Shown piece after piece: positions 35,642 through 47,000 of a DNA stretch of 64,000 nucleotides (positions within the stretch are counted from its first letter, which is position 1; every line of letters begins with the position of its first letter). The stretch comes from Isoetes taiwanensis. Taxonomy: Eukaryota > Streptophyta > Lycopodiopsida > Isoetales > Isoetaceae. The stretch spans positions 2,969,279 to 3,033,278 of the forward strand of contig JAJEKV010000067.1 in NCBI GenBank assembly GCA_021234155.1, in the 5' to 3' direction. The notes under the pieces were generated by a model. The model was not told the origin of the DNA, did not search any database, and saw only the letters and a program-made list of their open reading frames with translations. The translations under genes were made by a program, and so were the position numbers.

Positions 35642-36897
35642 ATCAGTTCATTTGAATTGGTTCACAATTTAGAAGAATGCCCTGAGATTGTGTCTTAACG
35701 TATCTATTTGGATACGAGAATGCCTTCGTCTGTACTAGTTGCCTTTGTTTTGTCAGCAACGAAGAAGTTGATGAATCCGGCCGTTGTAAGATCTGTACTA
35801 AGGAGTGTGTAGTGAAATGCTAGAAAGAAATGCAGTTCTAGTTTCTTTCATTGCATGTAACCTGCCTTTATATGATCAGTCTGTATATGAGTCTGTAACC
35901 TATTATGCATTGAAGCAGTTTTGGACGATGTATACTACTGGTGCATTTTGTTTCTTTATGAAATAGAAAGGATTTTCCAGCAACAAGGAGCATCACTTGA
36001 ATTGGTTGGCAAGCTTGCCGTCACCTTTCTCAAAACTAGTCTCATAAGTTTAATTATGAAATCAGTTGAACAGGATACTTATATTAAGCTTTGTTTGGGA
36101 ACTTCAGGCTTTGCACAATTGATTTCTTTAGGCCATGAAAACCCTGTATATGTGCTAGATACTACTCTCACTCTCAATACAAATTCACCATTAGCAGTTG
36201 CCACTTGAAATAGAAGCTGGAAGCGACTTTGTGCAGCACTCTGTTTGTAGATGCTGTTTTATATGTCCTTGCAGACAAGCCGCACGGAGTTTTCTATAGC
36301 ATGTTTGCATATGGGTCTTTTTTTATAGAAAGCACAATACTCATTTTATCACTGATTTCTGCATTCTTCTCGATTCTGGATTCTAACACAGAAGTATTTG
36401 TGCATTCTTTTTTGTTTTGCTAGGCTTTTTGGCATTTGGGTCTTCAAGTTTTTGCCTGATAGAAAGCAGAGTCCATTATTTTGTCATTTTGTTTTCACAT
36501 TCTTGATGGGTGTGTTTCTTAGCGCAAGCATTGCTACAAAATGACAATGTTATCAAATAGACAACTTATTTTTGTCTATCTTACAGATAGAAGTCCCTTG
36601 TGGGGACAATTCATTTGATCAAGATGGCTTCTCGGCAATGGAAAGGGTTCCATGGCATTCAGATTCTGGGTCTCTCTTCATGTGGTGTTTTGCTTGAATT
36701 GAAGTTGGCAATCTAGCAAAGACTCTATTCGGACAGATATATTTGCGACATGTTTCATGTAGGCAATATTTGTATAATACCACCATAAATTGTTTCAATA
36801 AACCTGCTTGAGTTAGCATTCCTCTGGTTTCCCTCATGCTTGAGCCAAACATTAGCAATTCAGCTCATAGTTCAGTTATGCTAATTCTCATGGATTA
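35642..36897 (+). other. 3' region of the small gene, copy B
   Basis: Near-identical to 29526-30780. No supportable coding region. It ends at the second Helitron terminus. Confidence 0.4.
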
Positions 36898-36932
36898 CTA
36901 GTAACGGTGCCCAGCGTTGCTGGGCATTCGTT
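36898..36932 (-). terminator. Helitron 3' terminus with hairpin, copy B
   Basis: Same hairpin and CTAG as copy A, with one base changed just outside the stem (CACCG for CATCG). Flanked by host T on the minus strand. Confidence 0.8.
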
Positions 36933-37068
36933 GGAAGTTTATAAATGTTTTTATTGCAATAAGAAATGTGTGCAGTAAGCTTTTATTATTGGAATAATAA
37001 AATATCCAAACATAGTTATAGTGCCCAGTGCTGCTGGGTATTAGTACAATGTAAGAAATCTATAGAAA

Positions 37069-38680
37069 CTACGGGGTTATTTCATCCCGTAGAATTTCTT
37101 TGTAGACTACATTTGGAGTGAACCTCCTTTTGTTTTTTAGCAGTGCTCCTTGTCTTGAGGTTTCTTGAATGTACACCTTCACTTCGTGTTGTGTAGTGCA
37201 CCTTGAGAATGCGACATAGAGCTGACCGTGTGCGAATACTGGAGTTGGTAGGTAGATGCCAACGGAGGTCATTGACTGTCCTTGTGACTTGTTTATGGTC
37301 ATCGAGAATGCAAGTCGCACGGGGAACTGCCTTCGTTTGAAGGGAAGGAGGTCATTATCTGATGGCTCCAGTGTTATCCGTGGTATGAGGACCCGTGTTC
37401 CTTTGTAGGCGCCAGTGATTATTTCTGCATCTATGATTCTTGGGTGCGCTTTGATTACACGGAGGCGGGTGCCATTGCAGAGACTGGCCTTTGGGTTCAT
37501 GTTTCTGAGTAGGATGATGATGGCACCATCCTTGATGTGTAACTTATGCGGTGGCATGCCAGAAGGAGTCAGGTGGTTGATGAACTCAATTGGGAAATCC
37601 CTTGTAGCATCTTCGCCTTCTGCAATGATGGCATCTATACTCGTGTACGTATGGAGTTGTCCGTTCAACCTTAGGAGGACCTTATTGTTGATTCTCAGCG
37701 TGTCTTCATTCTTTGGAGTCAAGATGGCCTTGTCATACAATAGGTGCACATTTGCCTCTGTTATTTCCTTGCCAAAGATGCTGTCAATTAAGTCGTCTTC
37801 TACCACACATTCTTCAGGTATCTCAACCAAGTCGCGATCGAGTCCTGACTCATTGTTCATCTGTTCCCAATTACCGAGTCGTAGCAGCCAATTTGAGAAG
37901 ATTTGCTCGTCTTTTCCGACCCGCATGTTTTGTGTCAACTTGTGGGTTTTGAAATTAATCCACAATGGCTCTTGACACACTTCGAGATGATTTCTGTCTT
38001 TGTTGCACGCTTGATCACAGGCAACTGTTGTCGGAAATCACCGCTGGTGAGCATTATCATTCCCCCAAATGGCCTGTCATCTTGGCGTATCTCGCATAGA
38101 ACCCTGTCGACGGCAGTGAGTGCTTGCGTATGTGTCATCCCCATTTCGTCCCATACCATGATGCTTGCCTTTCTAAGTATCTCTGCTTGTTGGCTTGTGG
38201 CACGTAGTGCAGAGGTTGCCTCTTGTGTGAGGTTGAGTGGTAATTTGAGCGTCCGAATGAACCATTTTGTGCTCCCTTCAAGAGGAGGCTGGCAATGTCT
38301 GTCCAAGCTACTGATACAACACCCACGCCGCATCCTCTTAGTATGTTGATCAGACTGTTGAAGAGGAATATCTTGCCTGTGCCTCCTAGGCCATCCAATT
38401 GATACATGGGGCTTGATGCTGGCTGATTGCATCGAGGATAATGTCGACTATGTGCCTCTGCTCCTTGTTGAGCTTGCCACAGTTTTCCTGCCCTTCTTTC
38501 AATTCCTTTTTTGCATCGAAGGTGGGTTCATTTGGGAGATTGCCTAGAATGTCTATCCGTAATTCTGGCAGTCCAAGTTGTTGGCATGTGCAGCCGCTCA
38601 TTTGGAAGATGTCGTCGATGTCCTTCCGTGCATGGTTATAAGCCTGCTCTTTGGGTTCGTGCTTCATGTGCATAGTCGGC
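37069..38680 (-). pseudogene. Helitron helicase, copy B, Rep deleted
   Basis: The C-terminal 303 codons (37069-37980) are intact and include RLAFSMTINKSQGQS, QLYVAFSRC and the natural stop. Upstream the helicase has the shared frame change near 37975, a local disruption near 38265, and a degenerate Walker A (GLGGTGKI in place of GPGGTGKT). At about 38650 the reading frame jumps from EQAYNHA to sequence from the N-terminal region, so the Rep nuclease and early helicase are gone. It cannot encode a working transposase. Confidence 0.85.
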
Positions 38681-38739
38681 ATCTAGAATGTAGAGTTGGG
38701 AGTATGTTGCGGGCTGGGAATTATCGGCATGAGCTGGTC

Positions 38740-39535
38740 CTACCCTATGGTAGGTTTGTCCTTGGATCTTGAAACAATACGGTCCGTGTCCTTCAAATTG
38801 CTCGATGTTGGCGCCAAAGGAAGCAAAGGCGAGAGCACTATTGTAGGCCCTAATGTGTTGGTGGAAGTTAGTGGCTCAATAATCTCTGAATTAGATGGGG
38901 CATTGGTTGTAGAGGTTCCAGTTTGATTTGTCCATCGTGACATCAGTTTGTACCATCGTCCTTGAATGACAATGCACCACAGTCTACGCATTCCCTATTG
39001 AACGGCCCACAGTGGTGTCGTCCTACTTGTGTGACTTCAAATGTCCTTTTATTCTGTATGTAGGTGGACGGGCTCTCTGTTGGCGCTGATATTGTGCAAG
39101 TTCGTCAAGTCTCTCTTGATGCTCTTCTTCTATTTCTGTGGCAACTGCTTGGACTTTCCTTTTGCGCTTATATTGGGCGTCTTTGGCCAATCTTTGTCGG
39201 TGTTGTTCTTCTGTTTCTGTGGCAGCTTGTTGCAATTTCCTTTTCTTGTAATACTCTCTTCGTTTTTCCAATCGACCTTCACGTTCCTGAGGTGTCTCTG
39301 TACCATGCTGATATTCTGCAAGTGTGTCCAATCTTTGATGATGCTCCTCTTCTGCTTCTGCTCTTTGTTGATGTTGCTCTTCTATTTCTATGTCATGCAG
39401 TTGCAGCTTTCTTTTCCTGTAATACCCTCTTCGCTTTTCCAATCGAGCTTCACGCTCCTGAGGTATCTCTGTAGCTCGCTTCTCTTTGTAATTAATTCTC
39501 GCACCTGCAAGCCTTCTTTCTCGTTCCTCCGTCAT
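38740..39535 (-). pseudogene. Helitron N-terminal region with ~23-residue charged repeats and a zinc-like motif
   Basis: From an ATG at 39535 the minus strand encodes about six repeats of a ~23-25 residue unit with the pattern ER-x2-RL-x-KRR-x-YYRKRK. This resembles the STPR-type repeats known at the N-terminus of some Helitron proteins and thought to bind DNA. After a frame change comes HHCGPFNRECVDCGALSF, a C-x6-C-x2-C zinc-like motif, and a Ser/Thr/Pro-rich stretch. A TATAAAAA-type box (39591-39600, minus strand) lies about 60 bases upstream of the ATG. Confidence 0.7.
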
Positions 39536-39602
39536 TGCAAATTAGATGTCAAAATGATGTTGGAGTTTCATGAGCATTTGCTCCTTCACAATTGTTTTTA
39601 TA

Positions 39603-39740
39603 GAATGAAAAAAGGCAAAAGGTGTTGTTTTCCTTTTTGCTTTTTTAAAGGGAAAAAGGCAAAAGGTGTTGTTTCCCTTTTTGCCTTTTTAAAGGGAAAA
39701 AGGCAAAAGGTGTTGTTTCCCTTTTTGCCTTTTTTGAACA
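39603..39740. repeat. Three ~45-bp palindromic tandem repeats
   Basis: Each unit contains AAAAAGGCAAAAGG, then GTGTTGTTT, then CCCTTTTTGCCTTTTT, so each can fold on itself. Degenerate copies continue to about 39960. They lie upstream of the Helitron N-terminal frame, inside the probable 5' region of copy B. Confidence 0.85.
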
Positions 39741-40014
39741 TAGCTAAAAGGATTTGTGTTTTTTGAACCTAGCTAAAGGGAAAAGGGCAAAGTGGTGTTT
39801 TCGGCCTTTTGTTAAGATACATACAGCCTTTTACGTGCCACTTGGAGGTGCAAAGTCCTAGAGAGATTAGTTGTGTGTTCCTTAAAGAATTATCTAAACC
39901 CACCGCGTGAGGAAAAAAAGGTAAAAGGCAAAAGATGTTGGCCTTTTTAAAGGCAGCTTTCTTTGCCTTCTTGATGTAAAGCATTTAAATTGGTTTAAGG
40001 GGTTGTTCTGAGGA

Positions 40015-41689
40015 TTTTCACGTTTGGGGGATTGAGTCATTGTTTGTCATAATGTTTTCTCTTCTTGTCATTACTTCTTGTCATAGTGTTTCTCTTGATA
40101 GTGCTGCTTCGTTTAATATCAGAAATGTATTGATGAGAGAGCATTCAAATATACAGCAATAAGAAGTTCACATGACAATGTAATCAAGACAGAGTAATAT
40201 TATGACAAACCAAGTATTTCCATGTGATCAAAAGGAAGCGAGGTGATGCCAAACATTAGGTGCCTTTACCTAATGTTCCAATAACAATTTATCAGCCTAT
40301 AACTAATCATATTGCTAAAAAAGTGCTTTGAACTGGTAAAGTATCATACCACATTTATAGGTTGAAGCCCCGATCCAACGTCCAAGATGGCAACATCACC
40401 TGAGATAGTGCACTATATAAGGATAAAAACCTTCTATACAACTGAAAGAAATGAAATAAGCGAGGGTGGTAACTTTGTTTTGAAGGATGTTTAGGGTTCG
40501 AGCAGCGGCTTAGGGCAGCCGCCTGTGGCGGCGGCCCATTCTCGTGCAGATCACCAGGAGTTCGAGGCTGGAAGGGCCTGAGTGGCTAGGCTCGCTGCTA
40601 GTCCCCCTCTTGATTTGTTTTCCAGTCTTAGGTTGTGGGCTTGAGCTCTGGTGGCCGGGCTTTTTGATCTTGTACAGGGTATCTCCTATTGGCACAAGTT
40701 CTTTGAGACCAGAAATCATCACGAAAGCCCTTTGTTTACGGAAGTTCTGAGGCCCTATTTGTGGGTGGGTCCTAGAGGTAAGCTCATCTAGTTTTCTCAA
40801 CCTTTCTGCAAAGGGTTAGGCTGAAGGGGTATGTGGAAGCAACGATGTCAGGGCTGTTGTTGCACTCACTGCATCACAGGAAGGCTGCACTCACTGCAGG
40901 CTACTGAGTTTTCAAGCTCCTCATCTGTTCATTGTAGCTCACGGTTTTACGAAAGTTAATAGGGGGACTGCCTTTGGGTAGAAAAACAAAGTCTTTCCCC
41001 TTCCCGGTGGGGAGATTAGGATTTAAGGGCAGATATTTATGATGGACAGTTGGATCAAGGGGGAACTAAATGACGAAGCATTGGGCGGGAGACCAAGCTT
41101 TGTTAACAGTTGCTCAACTCATTAAGCCATGCTTCTTGTGTTCCTGAGGGAACCTGAACCTCGGATTTCTGTGTGAGCTGAACATATTGAGGTTGAAGTA
41201 TATGCTCGTAGGTGAAAAGGCACTTGAGAGCGAGTGGACACCCCTTCTGGGGCAGGCTTGTCTGATATCCTGCGCTGCTAGAAGAAAGGGCATCCATCCC
41301 CTTAGTACAGAAATGGAATAGAGGTATAGACACTTGTAGTACAGCAGAGCAGGATAATATTCTAGGCCTAGTTAACGTGCAGAATGATATTTGCTATCAG
41401 ATGCTCTTCAACTGCTTGCATCTTGGGATGGTGAGCCAGATGGCTACAACTTCAGATCTTAAAGTGATCTCTGCCTTTTTTCCAGCTGAAAAGAATGATA
41501 CTTGTTCTTGGACTTCTAATCTTGGACTGACAAGCTTCATTGAGCTATCTGGTAGACCATCTTATATTATAAAGTTTTAGCGTATGTCATGAATCAAACC
41601 CTAATTTGTATGGTTGAGATCATCTAATTGCATTCGAAGAATGAGATTTATCGCACGACTTCCTACCGCCGTGATTGGCCATGCTTTGA
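40015..41689. other. No supportable gene
   Basis: Frames at 40510-40800 (minus), 40544-40750 (plus), 41103-41333 (minus) and 41377-41580 (plus) show no recognised domain. A GC-richer patch at 40490-40640 includes GGCAGCCGCC and GGCGGCGGCC words. Confidence 0.4.
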
Positions 41690-42790
41690 AAAGAGAAAGG
41701 GAAAAGCAAAAGAGAGGAGAAAAGGGCAAAGTGAAAGGCAAAAAGGCACAGGTAAAAAGGAAAGAAGGAAAATGGAAAATAAAAGGGAAAAGAGCACAGA
41801 AAAAAAAGAAAGGAAAAGAAAGGGAGAAAAGGAAGGAAAAAGGGCACTACGAAAAAGAGAAGAGGGAAAAGGTGAAGACAAGAGTAAAGGGTACGGGAAA
41901 AATAGGAAGAGGAAAAGGGTAGAGAGAAGGGAAAGGGGGAGGAGGAGGGAGTGAAAAGGCACACTGGGGAGGGAGAAGAGGAAAAATGTGGGGAACGGAG
42001 AAAAGGAGAAAAAGGACACAAGAAAAGGGGAAGAGAAAAAGGGAGGGGAGAAGAGAAAGGAAAAGGGAAAAGAAAAAAAGAGGGGAAGCGGGGAAGGGAA
42101 GGAAAAAGGACATAGAGAAAACTGGAAAAAGGAAGTGGGAAAGTGAAGGGAAAAAAAGAAAGGTGAGGACAAGAATAAAAGGTACGAGAAAAAGGGGAAG
42201 AGGAAAAGGGTAGAGAGAAGAGAAAGGGGGAGGAGGAGGGAGTGAAAAGGGACACTGGGGAGGGAGAAGAGGAAAAATGTGGGGAAAGGAGAAAAGGAAG
42301 GGAAAAAGGACACAAGAAAAGGGAAAAAAAAAGGGAAGGGAGAAGAGAAAGGAAAAGGAAAAAGAAAAAGAGAGGGGGAAGCGGGGAAGGGAAGGAAAAA
42401 GGGCATAGAGAAAACTGAAAGAAGGAAGGGGGAAAAGTGAAAGGGAAAAAAAAGAAAGAGGGAAAGTGTGAGGAGAGAGAAAAAGGGAAGGTATGGAAAA
42501 AAGGAAAGGGAAAAGAACAAAAGAGGATGAAAGGAAAAGAAAAAAAGGCACGAAAATAAAGGGAAGGGCAAAAAAGGCACTGGAAAAAGGAGAAGAAAAA
42601 GGGTGGGGAAAAGGGATATGGGAAAAGGGAAGAGAAAAGGAAAACGAAAAGGGAGGGGGATATGGGAGGGAAGAATTGTACGGGAAGAAGTGGAAGAGAA
42701 AAAAGGCTGGGAAAGGAGGAAAAGGGAAGGGAAAAAGCCATTGGAAGGGAAAGGGGAAGGGGAAAGGGAAGCAAAGCAAAGGGAAGGGGA
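41690..42790 (+). repeat. 1.1-kb polypurine tract (A/G on the plus strand)
   Basis: The plus strand is almost entirely A and G, with very few pyrimidines. Two blocks of ~290 bp are near-duplicates (about 41890-42120 and 42180-42415), sharing AGGAAAAATGTGGGGAA and AAGGGAAGGAAAAAGG. Long minus-strand frames of Pro/Phe/Ser/Leu across it are composition artefacts. It stops exactly where the second CACTA terminus begins. Confidence 0.92.
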
Positions 42791-43640
42791 CACTACAACA
42801 TAATATGGTGTTTTTCGTCGGGTATAGCGTCAGATAAAGTGACGCTATGTGTGTTCTAAAAGGCCCACTAAATGTCACAAGGCTGACGCTAAAAGTTCTA
42901 TACTTTGATGTCGCATGGACGTCAACTTCTGCGTCCAGTATTGCGTCACGACTACATAACGCAAAAATGACGTAATGACTACATTTGTGGCATTTAAATA
43001 GCATGTTTGTGTCGACCTTATACCCATGTTACTCAGTAATTGCGTCATATTTTCAATCCAATTAGTGACAACACAATGACTACATTTGTGGCAATTGCAT
43101 GCTTTGTTTGTGTGGAGCTTAAGTCTAAGTTATTCATAAATTGTGTATTATTTTCTATCATATTAACCTTAACTTTGCGACCACATTTGTGGCAATTGCA
43201 TGGCACATGTGCGTCAGAGCTTATTTTCATATTGTCAATAATTGCGTTATATTTATAGCATATTAGTCTCGACTGTGCAACTAAATTGTTACACCATGTT
43301 GACATTTTTATCTTGTATTGTTTGATGTCCTTTACGTCATATTTGTAACTCCCGTATTACATATCGTATATCTTTTATTAAGTAATTTATAACGAGCCTA
43401 ATTTATTTTTAAAACATGATTGTGACCTTTAGTTTTATAGTTGTAACAGGGCAGTTTCCTTTTTGTAATACTTAGATTAACAAAATTGTGTCAATATTTA
43501 TGTTTTTTTGTGACATCCATATGTCAATTTTATGAGCACATATGAAGCCATTGTCAAATTTGCGTCCAAATCACATTTCTTGTTTGTGGCAATTCTACCT
43601 TCAATTTTTATTATTTTTGTGTCTTCATCAATAGGTTTTT
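42791..43640. repeat. Subterminal region of the second CACTA element
   Basis: GACGCTA, GTGACGC, GCGTC and TTTGTGGCAATTGCAT words recur, with ACTACATTTGTGGCA appearing three or more times (about 42980, 43078, 43180). The layout matches the subterminal repeats of the first element. Confidence 0.7.
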
Positions 43641-43925
43641 TTTTTTAGAGGACAAATTTGTATTTTAGAAGCTCTTTTTGTGTTCATGCAAATTTGGTTC
43701 CATTTTAGTCTAGAGTTGCATCATTTCATAATAAACAAAGGAAGAAAAAATGAAAAAGAAGTAATTGCACCAGAAATGATACAAAGCTTACTCATGATCA
43801 AATCAGTTACAAAATAAAAGAACATTAAGTTCAAACAAAACATCATTTGCATCTAAAGAACTTTTAATATTTAACAAAAGAAATCCAGCAGTCTGAGTTT
43901 GGTACACTTTATATCAATCATTTCT

Positions 43926-44000
43926 TTATTCTAGATTGTCGTCATTGGTAGGAGATGGACCTTCATCATTTGGATCATTGCGTTCTTCGTCTTCATTAAC
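43926..44000 (-). pseudogene. tnpA-like terminal exon
   Basis: On the minus strand, after an AG acceptor, the exon encodes VNEDEERNDPNDEGPSPTND and ends in LE-stop. It aligns in order with the terminal exon at 13826-13891 of the first element (DNEDQ...SPSPHEDN). Further minus-strand coding may continue at 44210-44425, with a charged segment containing FDAQDEKDKENELKLAEIR, but its link is uncertain. Confidence 0.55.
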
Positions 44001-47000
44001 CTATTCAAAAAAGAGAAGAAGTTAGTCAATTCTGAAATTGTGCTCATTTTGCCATGCAAAAGAACTTAAAAAATCAAAATATCATAAGCATTCAAAATTC
44101 TTGCTGATTTCCTCAAAGTATTTACTTTATTTTAGATTAATGCTTATTGATATGCATTGTGTGCCTTATTTCTTAGCCATATGCATGTGGTTGATCAGAA
44201 CTTTGGTTCTCATCTTGGAGTCAAGCTCTGTTTCAGCCTTATTTCAGCTAGCTTCAACTCGTTCTCTTTGTCCTTTTCATCCTGTGCATCAAATTCAGAG
44301 TGTGCAGCTATAGCCTTTACAACAGGTTCTCTAAGCTCTGAAATCAGGCCACTACTAGCTTTATACTCCGCTTCATTTCCCATCAAAAAAAGACACAGAT
44401 CCACACACGCCATTGGGATGTCCACGGCAAGAAGCTTAAATTCATATTGTTTACCATTTGGGACATCTGATCAACATTGTATCCTTTAGAAGTCAACTCT
44501 GTATCCTCTAGAACTCTGTTGTCTTTAAACTGAAAAGCATACTGAGAAGAGGACATAAGAAAACATACTGACTTACATGTTTCCTACCTGCATAAGATGT
44601 TTCTCTCCAGTCAATTTGGTCGATAAGATGTCTATAAGGTTTTTAAGGACTAAGTTCAAAATAAAACTTAACCTTGTCAAAGCAAGTTCGAGTGTGGTGG
44701 TGCATCGAGTTCTTCTTGAGATCTTGAGCTTGTCTGTTGCGGTGAAGAATACGTTGCCTATGCAACTCTGCAAGGCGGGATCCTTTCAATCTCTAAAGTG
44801 TGGAAAGATCAAAACATTTCAACTCCACATGGCGTTGAATCCTGCAGCATCCCAAACTCATGTGGATCATATGGGCTGTGCGAAAATGGCGGCTACTCGG
44901 ATGTGTATTGGGCTCTACTTATCTAGACCCTACGGATGCTCAAAATAATGCATCAGGCTGCAGACTCAAGCATGACTCGGCCACTTTGCCTCTATAGAGA
45001 TGAAATATTGGATGCATGGCACTTTAACTCATTCTTATATGAGTGTGTACATATATAAAATGCAAAGGTATAACATGGAAAGTTTTGTGCGGTATCTAGG
45101 GTTATATGCGGTGGGCGTACCCTGGTTCAAGAGCTAGATAAAAAATCCAAGTATGCCAATCCATAGCCTTTCAAATGAGAGGACTAAAATGTTATAGATG
45201 ATAATTAGTTTGTGATGGGACTAATTATTATTTACATTGCATCGCTTGATCGCCAGCGCTTTGCAAAACCACTTGATTGCATTTGAGGATTCTATTAGAG
45301 GAAGAATTAAGAAATTTAGTGGTTGAGGAAAAAAATGAGGCTTTGAGCGGTGATGGCGGGTTTCTCTCATATCCTTTGTATATGGCACATTCTCAACCAC
45401 CAAAAATCTTCTTTCTCCACTTGGGATGTGAATATCCTATCGGAATCATACCCTATAGTTAGGGCTCGTGACTCCCAAAGAAAATCCTTGACTAGATCGA
45501 GGAGATTGCTACTTCAATATATGCATGGTCGGATCTCTTAAATAGAAGTTGCTTCAGCACTACTTTGTCATCTTGCAATCCACGGAAATTCATTTTGTTG
45601 CACATGTTTGTGCACCCCTGTATTAATGCCCTATCATGTATTGGTTCCTTTGTTTAAGCTGTGATCCACGAGGATTTAATATATGCGAGATGTTTGTTTA
45701 ATTACAGGATTAAATACAATAAGGCTGAGTAAATGGAGTTATGGTAAGCCATTACATTAAGATTAGCCGCTATATATCCGACCTAATTCTTTAACAGTGG
45801 ATGCTAGTACTTACAAGCACATCATGTTGGCGTTGATCGACCAAGCATCGCCAAGTATCTCTCATGCTAGACTTGTCAGTTTTTCCAGCCTAAGCGAAAG
45901 AACGAGAATTAGTAGATGTATCCAAAGGGTCCTAAAACAAACCAGAATCTCAAGCAACAAAACTTTTAAGAAACATACTACAAGAAGCTGAGCATAAATC
46001 TCCATGAGCTTCTCGAGAATGCTTTTCGAAGTCTGCAAGGACCAATCGGGTTTGATAACTTCTTAACATGCATGAGAGAATGCCAAAAATAATTTTCCAT
46101 GAAAATAATGCTATGTCGACCAAGCTTTCATTCTTCAAAGCATCTCAATGCAAAAGTAGGCCTGTTTTTCCAGTTAGGGGGCGAATAAGGAAGGTCTCCC
46201 TCATACAAGGTTCTGAGAGAAACAAAATTGCACCCATGGCAAAACTGAAGCAAGGCGGCAACCGGATACTTGAGAAAGAAAGGTCTTTTATGAGGAAATA
46301 ATGCATCGTAATTGCAATATCAAGATAATTGATTCGAAAACTATTGGTAATCAGCAAAACTCAAGATATAGCATCGGAGAAGTCGCAAGGTCAAAAATCA
46401 GGAAAATATATAAAGAGAGGATCGATCTCATACCGGACGGCGATTGAACCAAGCAAGAACTCAACATTCTTGAAAGGGGCACCCTATTGACTACTGCGAA
46501 GGCGCCATAGTATCCAGGCGAGATCGCCACCGCCACTTGGAAAAAATAGAGGGAAAAAAAAATATTGAAGGGTTTCGGTCTTAGCAAGATCGAAGGGCCC
46601 TAAGCGTCCGGCGAGATTGAAGAGTAGAAGGAGCTAGCCGCATTCTAAAAAATAGAATAAGAAAAAAATTGTGAAAGAACTAGGTTTTCCAACCTGATTC
46701 AAGGCGTCTCAAGGTTTTGGAAAGAGCAAGCCCTCGTTCATATGGGTATTAGGCATATTCTACGATATATGCGGCATATACCAGTGCTAGTACTTACTTG
46801 CCATGTAATAGTGGTAAGTACTAGCTTTCAATGGTCAGGGTATTGCGGAATGTCGCAAATTAGCTCAAGTTCGAACCATTGAGTTTTCGATTGGAATAAT
46901 AATCATTGTTGAGTCCATAGAAAAAAATCAAGAACATAGGCTTGGAATTGATGGTTCCGTCCTTTAAATCAAGGAACCCTTACTAGAAAAATATATATGG

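Larger units (their letters stand above)
34796..38650. repeat. Tandem duplication, copy B of the shared segment
   Basis: Matches 28683-32533. Homology begins at GGCAAGGGAGAGTCTCCTC and ends at TAAGCCTGCTCT, where copy B skips directly to Helitron N-terminal sequence. It retains the complete Helitron helicase C-terminus that copy A has lost. Confidence 0.93.
36898..40014 (-). mobile_element. Helitron, copy B, internally deleted
   Basis: The 3' end is CTAG plus hairpin at 36898-36932, as in copy A. The helicase is followed (minus strand, upstream) by an N-terminal zinc-type segment and a charged repeat region. The Rep domain is missing through a deletion at about 38650-38680. A candidate 5' end is A|TCCTCAGAAC reading leftward from 40014, fitting the A|TC rule. 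This 5' end is a suggestion only. Confidence 0.7.

Noticed and set aside
39041-39766. 241-codon hydrophobic plus-strand frame resembling membrane spans
   Set aside because: Antisense of the charged Helitron N-terminal repeats; Lys/Arg/Glu codons read backwards give Phe/Leu/Ser.
41620-43004. Three overlapping ~380-codon minus-strand open frames rich in Pro, Phe, Ser and Leu
   Set aside because: They are the complement of a polypurine tract that lacks stop codons by composition; all three frames stay open and give the same low-complexity residues.
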